The notes: generated by a model not told the origin, from the letters alone. A stretch of DNA of 64,000 nt from Herbaspirillum sp. alder98 (GCF_020179755.1 NZ_JAIUCY010000005.1:186001-250000); one strand, 5' to 3'. Counted from the stretch's first letter, positions 36,738 to 47,778 are shown. Numbers and translations: made by a program.

Positions 36738-38078
36738 ATGCAGAAAAAAGTATTCATCAAGACCTTCGGTTGCCAGATGAACGAATACGATTCGGACAAG
36801 ATGGCCGACGTGCTCAACATCGCCGAGGGACTGGTCAAGACCGATCGTCCGGAAGACGCCGACGTGATCCTGCTCAACACCTGCTCGGTGCGTGAGAAGG
36901 CGCAAGAGAAAGTGTTCTCGGATCTGGGCCGCCTGCGCGAACTGAAGAAGAAGAACCCCGACCTGCTGATCGGCGTGGGTGGTTGCGTAGCGTCCCAGGA
37001 AGGCGAATCCATCATCAAGCGCGCGCCATTCGTCGATATGGTATTTGGCCCGCAGACACTGCACCGCCTGCCGCAGATGATCACCGAGCGCCGCTATACC
37101 GGACGCGCGCAGGTCGACATCAGCTTTCCCGAGATCGAGAAGTTCGACCACCTGCCGCCGGCCCGGGTCGAGGGCGCGACCGCCTATGTGTCGATCATGG
37201 AAGGCTGCAGCAAGTATTGCAGTTATTGCGTGGTGCCTTATACCCGCGGCGAAGAAGTATCGCGCCGCTTCGAGGATGTGCTGACCGAAGTGGCAGGCCT
37301 GGCCGAGCAGGGCGTGAAGGAAATCACGCTGCTGGGCCAGAACGTGAACGCGTTTCGCGGCGCCATGGAAGACGGCGAGATTGCCGACTTCGCGCTGCTG
37401 ATCGAATACATCGCCGAGATTCCCGGCATCGAGCGCATTCGCTTCGTGACCAGCCATCCCAAGGAATTCTCGCAACGCCTGATCGATGTCTACGCCAAGG
37501 TGCCCAAGCTGGTAGACCACCTGTACCTGCCGGCCCAGCACGGCTCCGACCGCGTGCTGGCAGCCATGAAGCGCGGCTATACCGCCATCGAATACAAGTC
37601 GGTGCTGCGCCGCCTGCGCCAGGTGCGCCCCAACATCACGGTGTCGTCCGACTTCATCGTCGGCTTCCCCGGTGAAACCGAAGAAGACTTCGAGGCGCTG
37701 ATGAAGCTGATCAACGACGTCGGCTTCGACAACAGTTTTTCGTTCGTCTTCAGCGCCCGTCCCGGCACGCCGGCGGCCAACCTGGCCGACGATACCCCGC
37801 AAGAGGTCAAGCTCAAGCGCTTGCAGCGCCTGCAGGCGGCGATCAATGACAACGTCGCCAGGATCAGCGAGTCGATGCTGGGCAGTGTGCAGCGCATCCT
37901 GGTCGAGGGACCGTCCAAGCGTGACCCCAACGAGCTGCAGGGCCGCACCGAAAACAATCGCGTGGTCAATTTCGATGGCGGCCCGAATGGTGCGCGCCTG
38001 GTCGGCCAATTGATCGACGTGGCCATCGTTGAAGCTTTCCCGTTCTCGCTGCGAGGCGAGGTTGTCGTTAAACAATGA
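36738..38078 (+). CDS. miaB: tRNA-2-methylthio-N6-dimethylallyladenosine synthase MiaB
   Basis: A 446-residue radical-SAM methylthiotransferase that converts i6A37 to ms2i6A37 in tRNA. The N-terminal UPF0004 domain keeps its three cluster cysteines ([37 protein letters not shown]). The radical-SAM cluster is [19 protein letters not shown] (CxxxCxxC). The C-terminal TRAM domain is around [20 protein letters not shown]. It acts after MiaA, whose gene is about 14 kb to the left. It heads the conserved block miaB-phoH-ybeY, probably one operon. Confidence 0.97.
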   Translation: MQKKVFIKTFGCQMNEYDSDKMADVLNIAEGLVKTDRPEDADVILLNTCSVREKAQEKVFSDLGRLRELKKKNPDLLIGVGGCVASQEGESIIKRAPFVDMVFGPQTLHRLPQMITERRYTGRAQVDISFPEIEKFDHLPPARVEGATAYVSIMEGCSKYCSYCVVPYTRGEEVSRRFEDVLTEVAGLAEQGVKEITLLGQNVNAFRGAMEDGEIADFALLIEYIAEIPGIERIRFVTSHPKEFSQRLIDVYAKVPKLVDHLYLPAQHGSDRVLAAMKRGYTAIEYKSVLRRLRQVRPNITVSSDFIVGFPGETEEDFEALMKLINDVGFDNSFSFVFSARPGTPAANLADDTPQEVKLKRLQRLQAAINDNVARISESMLGSVQRILVEGPSKRDPNELQGRTENNRVVNFDGGPNGARLVGQLIDVAIVEAFPFSLRGEVVVKQ

Positions 38079-38094
38079 CCCTTGCGGACTCTCA

Positions 38095-39252
38095 TTGAAA
38101 AAAATACCAAACCAGCCGCACCATTTCATCCCGCAGCCACTGGACAACCGGCGCCTGGCCAACCTGTGCGGCGCGCTCGATGAAAATCTGCGCCAGATTT
38201 CGGCCGCGCTCGATGTCACCATCTTCCGGCGCGGCGACCGCTTCGTGGTCACCGGCACCAATGCGCAACGCGCAGTAGACGTTCTGGAGCGTTTCTACCA
38301 GCGTGCCGAGCGCGTCGTGGCGGTGGAAGACATCCAGCTGGCGCTGGTCGAGCAGCGCGCCCATGCCGCCGCCGACGAGGAAGCCGGCTTCGCGCCAGCA
38401 GCGGCCACCGGGGCTCGCGCGCGCCGCGCCAGCGCCGCCAGGAAAACCGAACCCGCACCTGACGCCGACGCAGCCGACGACAACGACAAGACCATCGCCG
38501 ACAGCCCCGTGCTCAAGACCCGCAAGCATGACCTGCGCGGCCGCACGCCGCACCAGTCGCAGTATCTCAATGCCATTCTCGAACACGACATCACCTTCGG
38601 CGTCGGCCCGGCCGGCACTGGCAAGACGTATCTGGCAGTGGCCTGCGCGGTCGATGCGCTGGAGCGCGACAGCGTCCAGCGCATCGTGCTGACCCGTCCG
38701 GCGGTGGAAGCCGGCGAACGCCTGGGCTTCCTGCCGGGCGACCTGGCGCAGAAGGTCGATCCCTATCTGCGACCGCTCTACGATGCGCTGTACGATCTGC
38801 TGGGTTTTGATCGGACCCAGAAACTGTTCGAAAAGCAGGCCATCGAGATCGCACCGCTGGCCTACATGCGCGGCCGCACCCTGAACCATGCCTTCATCAT
38901 TCTTGACGAGGCCCAGAACACCACGGCCGAGCAGATGAAGATGTTCTTGACCCGCATCGGTTTCGGCAGCAAGGCCGTGATCACCGGCGACGTCACCCAG
39001 ATCGACCTGCACCAGGGCCAGCGCAGCGGCTTGATCGATGCCTTGTCGGTGCTGCAGGACGTGCGTGGCATCGCCTTCTCGCGCTTTTCCAGCGCCGATG
39101 TGGTGCGCCATCCGCTGGTGGCGCGCATCGTCGACGCCTATGACGGCGCCAACAATCCTGCGCCCAAGCCCGATACCGCCCGCAACACCGCGCGCGCGGC
39201 CACCAACCTGTTGACCAAATCAGCCAAACCCCGCAATGTCCGCAAAACCTAA
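38095..39252 (+). CDS. ybeZ: PhoH-like ATPase (YbeZ)
   Basis: A PhoH/YbeZ-family ATPase with Walker [14 protein letters not shown] and Walker [14 protein letters not shown], plus [18 protein letters not shown]. The family is associated with YbeY in RNA metabolism. About 385 residues if translation starts at the TTG of 38095, which gives an N-terminus like known homologues. The frame extends upstream to an ATG at 38029, but that part overlaps miaB and looks non-coding. An Ala/Lys/Arg-rich insertion lies at about residues 95-145. The stop overlaps ybeY by 17 nt, so the two are translationally coupled. The start codon is the least certain point. Confidence 0.93.
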   Translation: MKKIPNQPHHFIPQPLDNRRLANLCGALDENLRQISAALDVTIFRRGDRFVVTGTNAQRAVDVLERFYQRAERVVAVEDIQLALVEQRAHAAADEEAGFAPAAATGARARRASAARKTEPAPDADAADDNDKTIADSPVLKTRKHDLRGRTPHQSQYLNAILEHDITFGVGPAGTGKTYLAVACAVDALERDSVQRIVLTRPAVEAGERLGFLPGDLAQKVDPYLRPLYDALYDLLGFDRTQKLFEKQAIEIAPLAYMRGRTLNHAFIILDEAQNTTAEQMKMFLTRIGFGSKAVITGDVTQIDLHQGQRSGLIDALSVLQDVRGIAFSRFSSADVVRHPLVARIVDAYDGANNPAPKPDTARNTARAATNLLTKSAKPRNVRKT

Positions 39253-39694
39253 GCTCGCCCTGTCGGTGCAATATGCCGATGCCAGCCTGAAAGACACCAT
39301 CACCCGTCCCCTGCTGCGCCGCTGGGTGCAGGCGGCCTTGTTTGCGCCGGCCGAGCTGACGCTGCGCTTCGTCGATGCCGAAGAGGGGCGCACGCTCAAC
39401 CGTGACTATCGTGGCAAGGATTACGCCACCAACGTGCTGACCTTCGCCTACACCGAGGACGAGGACAGCGAAGTGACCCAGGCCGACATCATCTTTTGCA
39501 CTGAAGTACTGTTCAGGGAAGCGGCCGAGCAGAAGAAGACGGTGATCGAACATACCGCCCACCTGGTGGTGCATGGCGTGCTGCATGCGCAGGGCTACGA
39601 TCACGAGGACGACGAAGAAGCCACCGAGATGGAAACCATCGAGACCGAACTGCTGGCCACGCTGGGTTTTTCCGATCCTTACGCTCAGCGCTGA
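39236..39694 (+). CDS. ybeY: Endoribonuclease YbeY
   Basis: A 152-residue single-strand-specific metallo-endoribonuclease needed for 16S rRNA 3' maturation and ribosome quality control. The zinc-binding motif H-x3-H-x5-H is seen in [31 protein letters not shown] is the other family signature. Length is normal. It overlaps the 3' end of the PhoH-like gene by 17 nt. In many proteobacteria the next genes are corC (ybeX) and lnt; here a chemoreceptor and palindromic repeats come in between. Confidence 0.96.
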   Translation: MSAKPKLALSVQYADASLKDTITRPLLRRWVQAALFAPAELTLRFVDAEEGRTLNRDYRGKDYATNVLTFAYTEDEDSEVTQADIIFCTEVLFREAAEQKKTVIEHTAHLVVHGVLHAQGYDHEDDEEATEMETIETELLATLGFSDPYAQR

Positions 39695-39732
39695 TATTGG
39701 CGTGCATCAATAGGGAAAAAGACAACAAGGCA

Positions 39733-39836
39733 AAAGACGCTGGGTCCTGACTTTCGTCAGGACGACGGAGATAAATAACTCGACTTGACCTTTATATGGT
39801 CTCCGTCGTACCGGCGAAGGCCGGTACCCAGCGCCG
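39733..39836. repeat. REP/BIME-like pair of palindromic units
   Basis: Unit 1 (39733-39768) contains GCTGGGTCCTGAC...GTCAGGACGACGG. Unit 2 (39801-39836) is its inverse type, CCGTCGTACCGGCGAAGGCC followed by GGTACCCAGC. The 36 bases of unit 1 are repeated without a mismatch at 54525-54560. The alternating orientation matches bacterial interspersed mosaic elements, which depend on a RAYT transposase encoded elsewhere. Confidence 0.88.
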
Positions 39837-40003
39837 TTGGTTGCGCCCCGGCATCCCCGCAACAGCGGGAAATCAGTATCGAGAATTTACAGAGCGCCCC
39901 TATAGGAAACGGGCAACATTGTCGCTCTGCCACCCCCTCCTGCATCGCTTTATCCCCCCACCGATAACGAAAGTCGCAAAGACATGTCGAGCTGACAAGC
40001 CTG

Positions 40004-40050
40004 TCAGGGTTTTCCTGTGCGCTGTCAGCTAAATTTCAGGAAAACCCTGA
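40004..40050. promoter_or_regulatory. 14-bp perfect inverted repeat upstream of chemoreceptor
   Basis: Arms TCAGGGTTTTCCTG (40004-40017) and CAGGAAAACCCTGA (40037-40050) are exact complements separated by 19 bp, 57 bp before the chemoreceptor ATG. It may be an operator for a dimeric regulator or an RNA hairpin in the leader. There is no T tract after it. Confidence 0.6.
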
Positions 40051-40107
40051 TGGCTGGTGGGGGGGGCCGTGGACAACAATCGTTTCACCACTACTCGGGA
40101 GGATGTC

Positions 40108-41757
40108 ATGAACAACTTCAAGATCGGCCAACGCCTTGGCCTCGGTTTCGCCGCATTGCTGATTCTGTTAGTCGCCATCGCCGGTTTCGGCCTGCGCCAG
40201 GTTTCCAAGCTCAACGATCGCATCGAGTTCCTGACCTCCGTCGACGAGGGCAAACTGCTGGCACTATCCAAGACCCAATTCGCCGTCGGCCTGCGCGCCA
40301 TCGGCGCACGTAACCTGGTGCTGGTGTCCACCCCCGCCGACCAGAAGAACGACATCGCCCTGGTGACCTCGGCGCAGAAAGACATCGACACCGGCATCGC
40401 CCAGCTGGCCACGCTGATGCAGGCCGAAGGCACCTCGCAGGAAGAGCGCCAGATGCTCGACCAGCTGCGCTCGCTGGAAGCGACCTACCTGCCCATCGCC
40501 ACCCGCATCGGCCAACTTGCCACCTCGCAACAGACCGAAGCCGCCAAGACTGCGCTGATCAACGACTGCATGCCGATCCTGCGCCAGGTTATCGCCCATA
40601 TCGCCCGCTTCAATGACGTGCTGCGCGCCAATTCGACCGCCAACGTGGCCGCCGCCGACGAAGCCTACTCGCTGGCCAAGTGGACCATGCTGGCCACCAG
40701 CCTGATCGCCCTGCTGCTGGGTACCGCCATCGCCTGGCTGCTGACCCGCTCGATCTCGGTGCCGCTGCAACAAGCCGTGACCGTGGCCCAGAACGTCAGT
40801 GCCGGTGACCTCAGCAGCCGCATCGTGGTCAAGGGCCGCGACGAACTGGGCCAGTTGATGACCGCCTTGAAGGGCATGAACGACAGCCTGCAATCGATCG
40901 TCGGCGAAGTCCGCCACGGCACCGACACCATCGCTGTCGCCTCGGACGAAATCAAGCGCGGCAACATGGACCTGTCGGCCCGCACCGAACAACAGGCCGG
41001 TTCGCTCCAGGAAACCGCCTCGGCGATGGAAGAACTGACCGCCACCGTCAAGCAGAACGCCGAAAACGCCCAGCAAGCCAACCAGCTGGCAGCATCGGCA
41101 TCGAAAGTGGCCGTCAAGGGCGGCGACGTGGTGCACCGCGTGATCGGCACCATGGATTCGATCAGCGAATCGTCGAAGAAGATCGTGGACATCATCAGCG
41201 TCATCGACGGCATCGCCTTCCAGACCAACATCCTGGCGCTGAACGCCGCAGTCGAAGCGGCCCGGGCCGGTGAACAAGGTCGCGGTTTCGCAGTGGTAGC
41301 GTCCGAAGTGCGCTCGCTGGCCCAGCGCTCGGCCACCGCCGCCAAGGAAATCAAGCAACTCATCGATGACTCGGTGACCAAGGTCGCCGCAGGTTCGGCC
41401 CTGGTCAACGAAGCCGGCGCCACCATGACCGAAGTGGTCGACAGCATCAAGAGCGTCACCACCATCATGCACGACATCAGCGCCGCCAGCGCCGAACAGA
41501 CCATGGGTATCGAACAGATCAACCGCGCCATCACGATGATCGACGAAGCCACCCAGCAAAACGCCGCGCTGGTCGAAGAGGCCGCCGCTGCCGCCGCTTC
41601 GATGCAGGAGCAGACCAATAGCCTCTCGGGCCTGGTGTCGGTATTCAAGCTGGACGACAGCGTGCCCCTGCCAGCCGCTGCCAACGCTCCGATGGTGCAC
41701 ATCAACCCGGCGCCGGCCCTGGGCGGCCTGCGCACCGGCACACTGGGTTATGCCTGA
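40108..41757 (+). CDS. Methyl-accepting chemotaxis protein with four-helix-bundle sensor
   Basis: A 549-residue chemoreceptor. TM1 spans about 9-30 ([20 protein letters not shown]), then a 4HB-type periplasmic sensor, TM2 at about 193-215 ([19 protein letters not shown]), HAMP, and the signalling domain with [20 protein letters not shown] at the tip. The ATG at 40108 has GGGAGGA at ideal spacing; the frame opens 17 codons earlier without support. The C-terminus (TGTLGYA) has no CheR-docking pentapeptide. It sits between ybeY and corC, a pair usually adjacent, so it looks like an insertion into the core block. A strong terminator follows, making it an independent unit. Confidence 0.93.
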   Translation: MNNFKIGQRLGLGFAALLILLVAIAGFGLRQVSKLNDRIEFLTSVDEGKLLALSKTQFAVGLRAIGARNLVLVSTPADQKNDIALVTSAQKDIDTGIAQLATLMQAEGTSQEERQMLDQLRSLEATYLPIATRIGQLATSQQTEAAKTALINDCMPILRQVIAHIARFNDVLRANSTANVAAADEAYSLAKWTMLATSLIALLLGTAIAWLLTRSISVPLQQAVTVAQNVSAGDLSSRIVVKGRDELGQLMTALKGMNDSLQSIVGEVRHGTDTIAVASDEIKRGNMDLSARTEQQAGSLQETASAMEELTATVKQNAENAQQANQLAASASKVAVKGGDVVHRVIGTMDSISESSKKIVDIISVIDGIAFQTNILALNAAVEAARAGEQGRGFAVVASEVRSLAQRSATAAKEIKQLIDDSVTKVAAGSALVNEAGATMTEVVDSIKSVTTIMHDISAASAEQTMGIEQINRAITMIDEATQQNAALVEEAAAAAASMQEQTNSLSGLVSVFKLDDSVPLPAAANAPMVHINPAPALGGLRTGTLGYA

Positions 41758-41833
41758 TGCACATCGGCAACAACGCGCAGTTGCAGTGACGGCAGGACCA
41801 GTTTTGCAGTGACATCCTTGAGGGTAGTTTTTT

Positions 41834-41863
41834 GCCGGCATCCGTGGATGCCGGCTTTTTTTT
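41834..41863 (+). terminator. Rho-independent terminator after chemoreceptor
   Basis: Stem GCCGGCATCC/GGATGCCGGC with a 2-base apex, followed by eight T. It ends the chemoreceptor transcript and separates it from corC. Confidence 0.93.
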
Positions 41864-42023
41864 GTGGCGGCAATGGCGAACAAATACCCGTTTCCGGCAT
41901 GCAACCACGTCCATTTCTACGCAAAATGCAAGCTCGACGGCAAGCGAGCGCTTAGTGGACATGTCACATAATTGTTGTATCCTATGGTCCTTAGCCACTA
42001 CGACGGGTCAGCAACCCAGCCCT

Positions 42024-42905
42024 ATGCAAGATCACTCTAGTAGCGTCAAATCCATTGACGCTAAACCCCACCGTTCGCTGTTTGAACGTCTCACCGCCCT
42101 CATCTCCCCCGAACCTGAAAACCGCGCAGAGCTGCTTGAAGTGCTGCACGACGCACACGAGCGCAACCTGATCGACGCCGACGCCCTGTCGATGATCGAA
42201 GGCGTGTTCCAGGTGTCCGACCTCGCCGCGCGCGACATCATGGTGCCGCGCTCGCAGATGGATACGATCGACATCGGCAAGCCCATCGAGACCTGGATGC
42301 CCGACGTGCTGTCGACTTCGCACTCGCGCTTTCCGGCGGTGGACGGTGAACGAGACAAGGTGGTCGGTATCTTGCTGGCCAAGGACTTGCTGCGCTACTA
42401 CGCGGAAGAATCCTTCGATGTGCGCGACATGCTGCGTCCCGCCATCTTCATCCCCGAATCGAAACGCCTCAACGTGCTGCTGCGCGACTTCCGCGCCAAC
42501 CGCAACCACATGGCCATCGTGGTCGATGAATACGGCGGCGTGGCCGGCCTGATCACCATCGAAGACGTGCTGGAGCAGATCGTCGGCGACATCGAGGACG
42601 AGTACGACTTCGACGAAGCCGAAGACAACGTGCTGGCGCTCAAGGACAGCCCGACCGGCCCGCGCTGGCGCGTCAAGGGCCTGACCGAGATATCGCAGTT
42701 CAACGACGAGATCGGTAGCCGTTTTTCGGACGAGGATGCCGACACCATCGGCGGCCTGGTCGCCAATCACGTCGGCCGTGTGCCACGCAAGGGCGACGAA
42801 TTCGACATCGACGGCCTGCACTTCGAAGTGCTGCGCGCCGATGCCCGCCAGACCCACGTGCTGCTGGTCTCAACCATCCCTCCTGCGTCGATCGACGAAG
42901 AATGA
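42024..42905 (+). CDS. corC: CorC/YbeX-family CBS-domain protein
   Basis: A 293-residue soluble protein with two CBS domains (about 70-190; RDIMVPRSQMDTI, HMAIVVDEYGGVAGLITIED) and a C-terminal CorC_HlyC domain (about 205-285). Family members are annotated as magnesium/cobalt efflux proteins. In Enterobacteria YbeX is also linked genetically to ybeY and ribosome function, which fits this locus. The chosen ATG gives the expected N-terminus (SLFERLTALISPEPENRAEL); longer frames upstream run through the terminator. lnt follows after 22 bp. Confidence 0.93.
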   Translation: MQDHSSSVKSIDAKPHRSLFERLTALISPEPENRAELLEVLHDAHERNLIDADALSMIEGVFQVSDLAARDIMVPRSQMDTIDIGKPIETWMPDVLSTSHSRFPAVDGERDKVVGILLAKDLLRYYAEESFDVRDMLRPAIFIPESKRLNVLLRDFRANRNHMAIVVDEYGGVAGLITIEDVLEQIVGDIEDEYDFDEAEDNVLALKDSPTGPRWRVKGLTEISQFNDEIGSRFSDEDADTIGGLVANHVGRVPRKGDEFDIDGLHFEVLRADARQTHVLLVSTIPPASIDEE

Positions 42906-42927
42906 TCGCAACTGAAGCGGCGCTGGC

Positions 42928-44514
42928 GTGAACTCCCTGATCCCTAACAAATTGCCGGGTGCGCCTGCGCTGCTGGCGATCGCTGCCGGCGCGCTCAACG
43001 TGCTGGCGTTCGCCCCGTTCGGGCTATGGCCGCTGCAGATACTGGCGCTGGCGTGGCTGTTCCATGGCATCGTCGCCACGCCGCAAGCCGGCGCGCGGCG
43101 GCATTTCGTGCGGGCCTGGCTGTACGGCTTCGGCTGGTCGGCCGCCAGCGTGCACTGGCTCTATATCAGCATGCACGACTATGGCGGCATGCCGGGCTGG
43201 ATGGCGGCGCTGGCCGTGGCGCTGCTGGCGCTCTATGTCGGCTTGTATGCCGGTGCGGCGGCGGCGCTGGCGGTCTGGTTGCGGGGTCGCTGGTCGTCTT
43301 CGCCGCGCATACTGGGCCTGTTGATCCTGCCGGCGCTGTGGGCCTTGTCGGAATGGCTGCGCGGCTGGATATTTACCGGCTTCCCCTGGCTGGTGTCGGG
43401 CTATGCGCATACCACCGGCCCGCTGGCCGGCTTTGCGCCGCTGGCGGGGGTGTATGGCGTGGGCTGGGTGGCAGCATTGATCGCCGGCGCGCTGGCGCTG
43501 CTATATCAGGCACTGCGCCGACGCGGCAACGTGGCCGGCGCCATGCGGCTGGGTCTGCCACTGGCGACGGTGCTGGTGATGCTGGCAGCAGGCCTGCTGC
43601 TGCGCACGGTGGCCTGGACCGCGCCGGCCGGCGCCCCTATTTCGGTGCGACTGCTGCAGGGCAATGTGCCGCAGGAAATGAAATTCTCCAATGAGGCGCT
43701 GGTGTCGACGCTGAGCATGTACGAGCAGATGATCAGTGCCGCCCCCGCCGACCTGATCGCCACGCCCGAGACCGCCATCCCGTTGTTGCCGCAGCAACTT
43801 CCGCCGGACTACCTGGAACGACTGGCGCGCTTCGTGCAGCACAGCGGCAGCCACCTGATGCTGGGCATCCCCTTGTCGGACAGCCCGCAGCAATATGCCA
43901 ACGGCGTGCTCGGCTTCAGTCCCGACACCACCTCGGGCGGGATGCCTTATCGTTATGACAAGCATCACCTGGTGCCGTTTGGCGAATTCATTCCGCCCGG
44001 CTTTCGCTGGTTCGTCGACATGATGAGCATCCCGCTGGGCGACATGACCCGTGGCGGCCCGACCCAGGCGCCGCTGGCGGTCAAGGACCAATGGGTGCTG
44101 CCCAATATCTGCTACGAGGATCTGTTCGGCGAGGAAATCGCCGGCCAGTTGCGCAGCGCCTACCGCGAAGGCCGGCCCCAGGCCAGCATCCTGCTCAACC
44201 TGTCCAACATCGCCTGGTTCGGCGACTCGATCGCGCTACCGCAGCACCTGCAGATTTCGCAGATGCGCACGCTCGAGACCGGCCGGCCGATGCTGCGCGC
44301 CACCAACACCGGCGCCACTGCCGTGATCCTGCCCGGCAACGGCACGCCGCAGGAGCTGACACCCTTTACCCGCGGCGTGCTCAGCGCCAGCGTGCCCGGC
44401 TACAGCGGCCAGACGCCGTACATTCTGTTGGGCAATGCGCTGGTGGTCGGGCTGTCGTTACTGATGCTGCTGGTGGCCTGGGGCCGCAACAAGGCCGCAA
44501 GACTGCGTCACTGA
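42928..44514 (+). CDS. lnt: Apolipoprotein N-acyltransferase Lnt
   Basis: A 528-residue inner-membrane enzyme that adds the third acyl chain to the N-terminal Cys of lipoproteins, the last step of lipoprotein maturation. The N-terminal ~210 residues hold several transmembrane helices (LLAIAAGALNVLAFAPFGLW, GFPWLVSGYAHT). The periplasmic carbon-nitrogen hydrolase domain has the triad Glu in ATPETAIPLLP, Lys in the YDKHHLVPFGEF region and Cys in NICYEDLFGEE. A final helix closes the protein. The start is GTG. corC-lnt is a conserved pair. Confidence 0.95.
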   Translation: MNSLIPNKLPGAPALLAIAAGALNVLAFAPFGLWPLQILALAWLFHGIVATPQAGARRHFVRAWLYGFGWSAASVHWLYISMHDYGGMPGWMAALAVALLALYVGLYAGAAAALAVWLRGRWSSSPRILGLLILPALWALSEWLRGWIFTGFPWLVSGYAHTTGPLAGFAPLAGVYGVGWVAALIAGALALLYQALRRRGNVAGAMRLGLPLATVLVMLAAGLLLRTVAWTAPAGAPISVRLLQGNVPQEMKFSNEALVSTLSMYEQMISAAPADLIATPETAIPLLPQQLPPDYLERLARFVQHSGSHLMLGIPLSDSPQQYANGVLGFSPDTTSGGMPYRYDKHHLVPFGEFIPPGFRWFVDMMSIPLGDMTRGGPTQAPLAVKDQWVLPNICYEDLFGEEIAGQLRSAYREGRPQASILLNLSNIAWFGDSIALPQHLQISQMRTLETGRPMLRATNTGATAVILPGNGTPQELTPFTRGVLSASVPGYSGQTPYILLGNALVVGLSLLMLLVAWGRNKAARLRH

Positions 44515-44605
44515 ACTCCTCGAAACCCGGATCAAGGGGCCCAAAAGGCGCTAAAATCCAGGGTTTTGGCAATTCCTCGCCGGCTTCTCTGGCAACCACT
44601 TCAAG

Positions 44606-45529
44606 ATGCTGACATTTCAACAAATCATCCTCAAGCTGCAAGAATACTGGGACGCCCAAGGTTGCGCGCTGCTGCAACCCTACGACATGGAAGTCGGCGC
44701 CGGTACCTCGCATACCGCCACCTTCCTGCGCGCCATCGGCCCTGAGCCCTGGCGCGCCGCCTATGTGCAGCCCTCGCGCCGTCCCAAGGATGGCCGCTAC
44801 GGCGAAAACCCGAACCGCATGCAGCACTACTATCAATACCAGGTGGTATTGAAGCCGGCCCCCGAAAACATCCTCGACCTGTACCTGGGATCGCTCTCGG
44901 CGCTGGGCCTGGACCTGAAGCAGAACGATGTGCGCTTCGTCGAGGACGACTGGGAAAACCCGACCCTGGGCGCCTGGGGCCTGGGCTGGGAAGTCTGGCT
45001 CAACGGCATGGAAGTGACCCAGTTCACCTACTTCCAGCAGGTCGGCGGCCTCGACTGCAAGCCGGTGCTGGGCGAGATCACCTACGGCATCGAACGCCTG
45101 GCGATGTATCTGCAGGGCGTCGAGAACGTGTACGACCTGGTGTGGACCGAGTGGGAAGAAAACGGCGTCACCAAGCGCCTGACCTACGGCGACGTGTTCC
45201 ACCAGAACGAAGTCGAGCAGTCGACCTTCAACTTCGAATACTCCAATACCGAGTTCCTGTTCTCGTTGTTTACCAACTACGAGACCGAAGCCAAGCGCCT
45301 GATGGAAGTGCCGTTGGCGCTGCCGGCCTACGAACAGGTGCTCAAGGCGGCGCACACCTTCAACATGCTCGACGCGCGCGGCGCCATTTCGGTGACCGAG
45401 CGGGCCGCCTATATCGGCCGCATCCGCAACCTGTCGCGCGCCGTGGCGCAGGCCTATTTCGAATCGCGCGAGCGGCTCGGGTTCCCGATGCTGGGCACCG
45501 CCCCCGCCGCCACACAAGCCGCCGCTTGA
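44606..45529 (+). CDS. glyQ: Glycyl-tRNA synthetase alpha subunit
   Basis: A 307-residue class II synthetase subunit that activates glycine in the alpha2beta2 enzyme. Recognisable stretches are [39 protein letters not shown] and [20 protein letters not shown]. Length matches the family. The beta-subunit gene follows 64 bp downstream on the same strand. An AT-rich GCTAAAAT stretch about 50 bp upstream may be a -10 element. Confidence 0.97.
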   Translation: MLTFQQIILKLQEYWDAQGCALLQPYDMEVGAGTSHTATFLRAIGPEPWRAAYVQPSRRPKDGRYGENPNRMQHYYQYQVVLKPAPENILDLYLGSLSALGLDLKQNDVRFVEDDWENPTLGAWGLGWEVWLNGMEVTQFTYFQQVGGLDCKPVLGEITYGIERLAMYLQGVENVYDLVWTEWEENGVTKRLTYGDVFHQNEVEQSTFNFEYSNTEFLFSLFTNYETEAKRLMEVPLALPAYEQVLKAAHTFNMLDARGAISVTERAAYIGRIRNLSRAVAQAYFESRERLGFPMLGTAPAATQAAA

Positions 45530-45593
45530 GCCAGCGACAACCGAACAGCGCCCGCCTGGCGGGCACACCGTGCAAGACAGCAAGACAGACAAC

Positions 45594-47714
45594 ATGACCC
45601 AGACACTTCTCGTAGAACTCGTCACCGAAGAACTGCCACCCAAGGCCTTGGCCAAACTGGGTGACGCCTTCGCCGCCGGCATCTTCAACGGCCTCAAGGC
45701 ACGCGGCTATCTGGACGCGCAAGCTGCCGCCACCGCCTACGCCACGCCGCGCCGGCTGGCCGTCTCCATCACCGGCGTGCACGCCGCCTCGCCCGACAAG
45801 TCCATCCGCGAAAAGGTGCTGCCGGTGTCGGTCGGCCTGGACGCCGAAGGCAAACCGTCGGCGCCATTGCTCAAGAAACTGACGGCACTGGCCACCCAGA
45901 CCGGCGTCGCGTCGATCACGCCCGAGCAGCTGGAACGGGCCCAGGACGGCAAGGCCGAGAGCTTCTTCTTCACCTATACCGCCAAGGGTTCGCCGCTGGC
46001 GCAGGGCCTGCAGGCCGCGCTTGAGGATTCGCTCTCCAAGCTGCCGATCCCCAAGGTCATGAGCTACCAGCGCCAGTCCGGCCATGCGGCCGGACAGACC
46101 GTGCATTTCGTGCGTCCGGCGCACTACCTGGTGGCGCTGCTGGGCGAGCAGGTGGTGCCGCTGACCATCCTCGGTCTCGACGCCGGCCGCACGACGCTGG
46201 GTCATCGTTTCCTGTCGTCGGGCGCGTTGCAGATCGCCAGCCCCGACAGCTACGTGGCGACGCTGGCCGATCAGGGCCGCGTGATTGCCAGCTTTACCGA
46301 ACGCCGCGAAAAGATCCGCAGCGCGCTGCAAGCACTTGCCGGCGCCGACCAGGTCCTGATGCCCGACAGCCTGCTCGACGAAGTCACGGCGCTGGTCGAA
46401 TGGCCGGTGGTCTACGAATGCCGCTTCGAAGATGAATTCCTGTCGGTGCCGCAGGAATGCCTGATCCTGACCATGCAGACCAACCAGAAGTACTTCGCCC
46501 TGACCGACAGCAGTGGTCGTCTGCGTTCGCGCTTCCTGATCGTCTCGAACCTGGCCACCGACACGCCGCAGCACATCATCCAGGGTAACGAACGGGTGGT
46601 GCGCCCGCGCCTGTCGGACGCCAAGTTCTTCTTCGAGCAGGACAAGAAGAAAGCGCTGGCCGATCGCGTGCCGCTGCTGGCCAACGTGGTCTACCACAAC
46701 AAGCTGGGCAACCAGCTGCAACGCACCGAACGCGTACGCGCGCTGGCCGGCGCCATCGCCAGCCAGTTGTCGGCCGACGTTGCCCTGGCCGAACGCGGCG
46801 CCCTGCTGGCCAAGGCCGACCTGCTGACCGACATGGTGGGCGAATTCCCTGAGCTGCAAGGCATCATGGGCACCTACTATGCGCGTCACGACGGCGAAGC
46901 CGACGAAGTGGCGCTGGCCGCCAGCGAGCATTACCAGCCGCGCTTTGCCGGCGATGCGCTGCCCGCCAGCACCACCGGCGCCATCGTGGCGCTGGCCGAC
47001 AAGCTCGAGACACTGGTGGGAATCTGGGGCATCGGCCTGCAACCCACCGGCGACAAGGATCCGTTCGCGCTGCGCCGCCACGCACTGGGCGTGTTACGCA
47101 TGCTGGTCGAAAAACGCCTGCCGCTGTCGCTGGCCAAGCTGCTCGATACCGCCGTGGCGCTGTTTGCCGGCAATGCCGCCTTCAAGGACCCGCGCGCCGA
47201 AGTGCAGGCCTTCCTGTACGACCGCCTGCGCGGCCTGCTGCGCGAGCGCGGCTTCGCCCAGAACGAAGTCGAGGCCGTGGTGGCGCAACAGCCCGACGTG
47301 CTCGACAACGTGGTCGAACGCCTGGACGCGGTCAAGGCGTTTGCCGCCCTGCCCGAAGCCGAAGCGCTGGCTGCGGCCAACAAGCGCATTACCAATATCC
47401 TGAAGAAGATCGAAGGCGTGGCCATCGACGGTCATGGCGCAGTGCGTCCGGAATTGCTGGCCGAGGCCGCCGAGCAAGGCCTGTACGCGGCCATGCAGGC
47501 GACTCGTCCGCAGGTGCAGACGGCCTACGCCAAGGGCGACTTTGCCGGCGCGCTGAAGGCGCTGGCGCAGTTGCGCCAGAACGTCGACGCCTTCTTCAAC
47601 GACGTGATGGTCAACGCCGAAGACGAACAGCTGCGCCGCAACCGCCAGGCATTGCTGGCCGAACTGCACGGCATGCTCAACCAGGTCGCCGACATCTCCA
47701 AGCTGGCCGCCTGA
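45594..47714 (+). CDS. glyS: Glycyl-tRNA synthetase beta subunit
   Basis: A 706-residue beta subunit needed for tRNA-Gly binding and charging. It begins [18 protein letters not shown], the conserved N-terminus, so I use the ATG at 45594 and not the GTG eight codons earlier. Family stretches are [29 protein letters not shown] and [13 protein letters not shown] near the anticodon-binding C-terminal part. It is the partner of glyQ immediately upstream. Confidence 0.97.
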   Translation: MTQTLLVELVTEELPPKALAKLGDAFAAGIFNGLKARGYLDAQAAATAYATPRRLAVSITGVHAASPDKSIREKVLPVSVGLDAEGKPSAPLLKKLTALATQTGVASITPEQLERAQDGKAESFFFTYTAKGSPLAQGLQAALEDSLSKLPIPKVMSYQRQSGHAAGQTVHFVRPAHYLVALLGEQVVPLTILGLDAGRTTLGHRFLSSGALQIASPDSYVATLADQGRVIASFTERREKIRSALQALAGADQVLMPDSLLDEVTALVEWPVVYECRFEDEFLSVPQECLILTMQTNQKYFALTDSSGRLRSRFLIVSNLATDTPQHIIQGNERVVRPRLSDAKFFFEQDKKKALADRVPLLANVVYHNKLGNQLQRTERVRALAGAIASQLSADVALAERGALLAKADLLTDMVGEFPELQGIMGTYYARHDGEADEVALAASEHYQPRFAGDALPASTTGAIVALADKLETLVGIWGIGLQPTGDKDPFALRRHALGVLRMLVEKRLPLSLAKLLDTAVALFAGNAAFKDPRAEVQAFLYDRLRGLLRERGFAQNEVEAVVAQQPDVLDNVVERLDAVKAFAALPEAEALAAANKRITNILKKIEGVAIDGHGAVRPELLAEAAEQGLYAAMQATRPQVQTAYAKGDFAGALKALAQLRQNVDAFFNDVMVNAEDEQLRRNRQALLAELHGMLNQVADISKLAA

Positions 47715-47730
47715 GCGACCTGCAACTTGC

Positions 47731-47756
47731 GGCCGCCCCTGGCAACCGGGGCGGCC
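47731..47756 (+). other. Intercistronic stem-loop between glyS and gmhB
   Basis: Perfect 9-bp arms GGCCGCCCC and GGGGCGGCC with an 8-nt loop. No T tract follows, so it may be a weak terminator, a processing site or an mRNA stabiliser. Confidence 0.6.
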
Positions 47757-47778
47757 GGTTCAAAGGGAAGCCACTCGC

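Larger units (their letters stand above)
39695..40107. other. Intergenic region with REP pair and regulatory inverted repeat
   Basis: A 413-bp gap without a supported gene. It holds two REP-like palindromes in opposite orientation (39733-39836), a 14-bp perfect inverted repeat (40004-40050) and a run of eight G (40059-40066) shortly before the chemoreceptor start. Confidence 0.8.

Noticed and set aside
38029-38094. Upstream extension of the PhoH-like protein starting at an ATG inside miaB
   Set aside because: It overlaps 50 bases of miaB, and the extra residues do not resemble PhoH N-termini.
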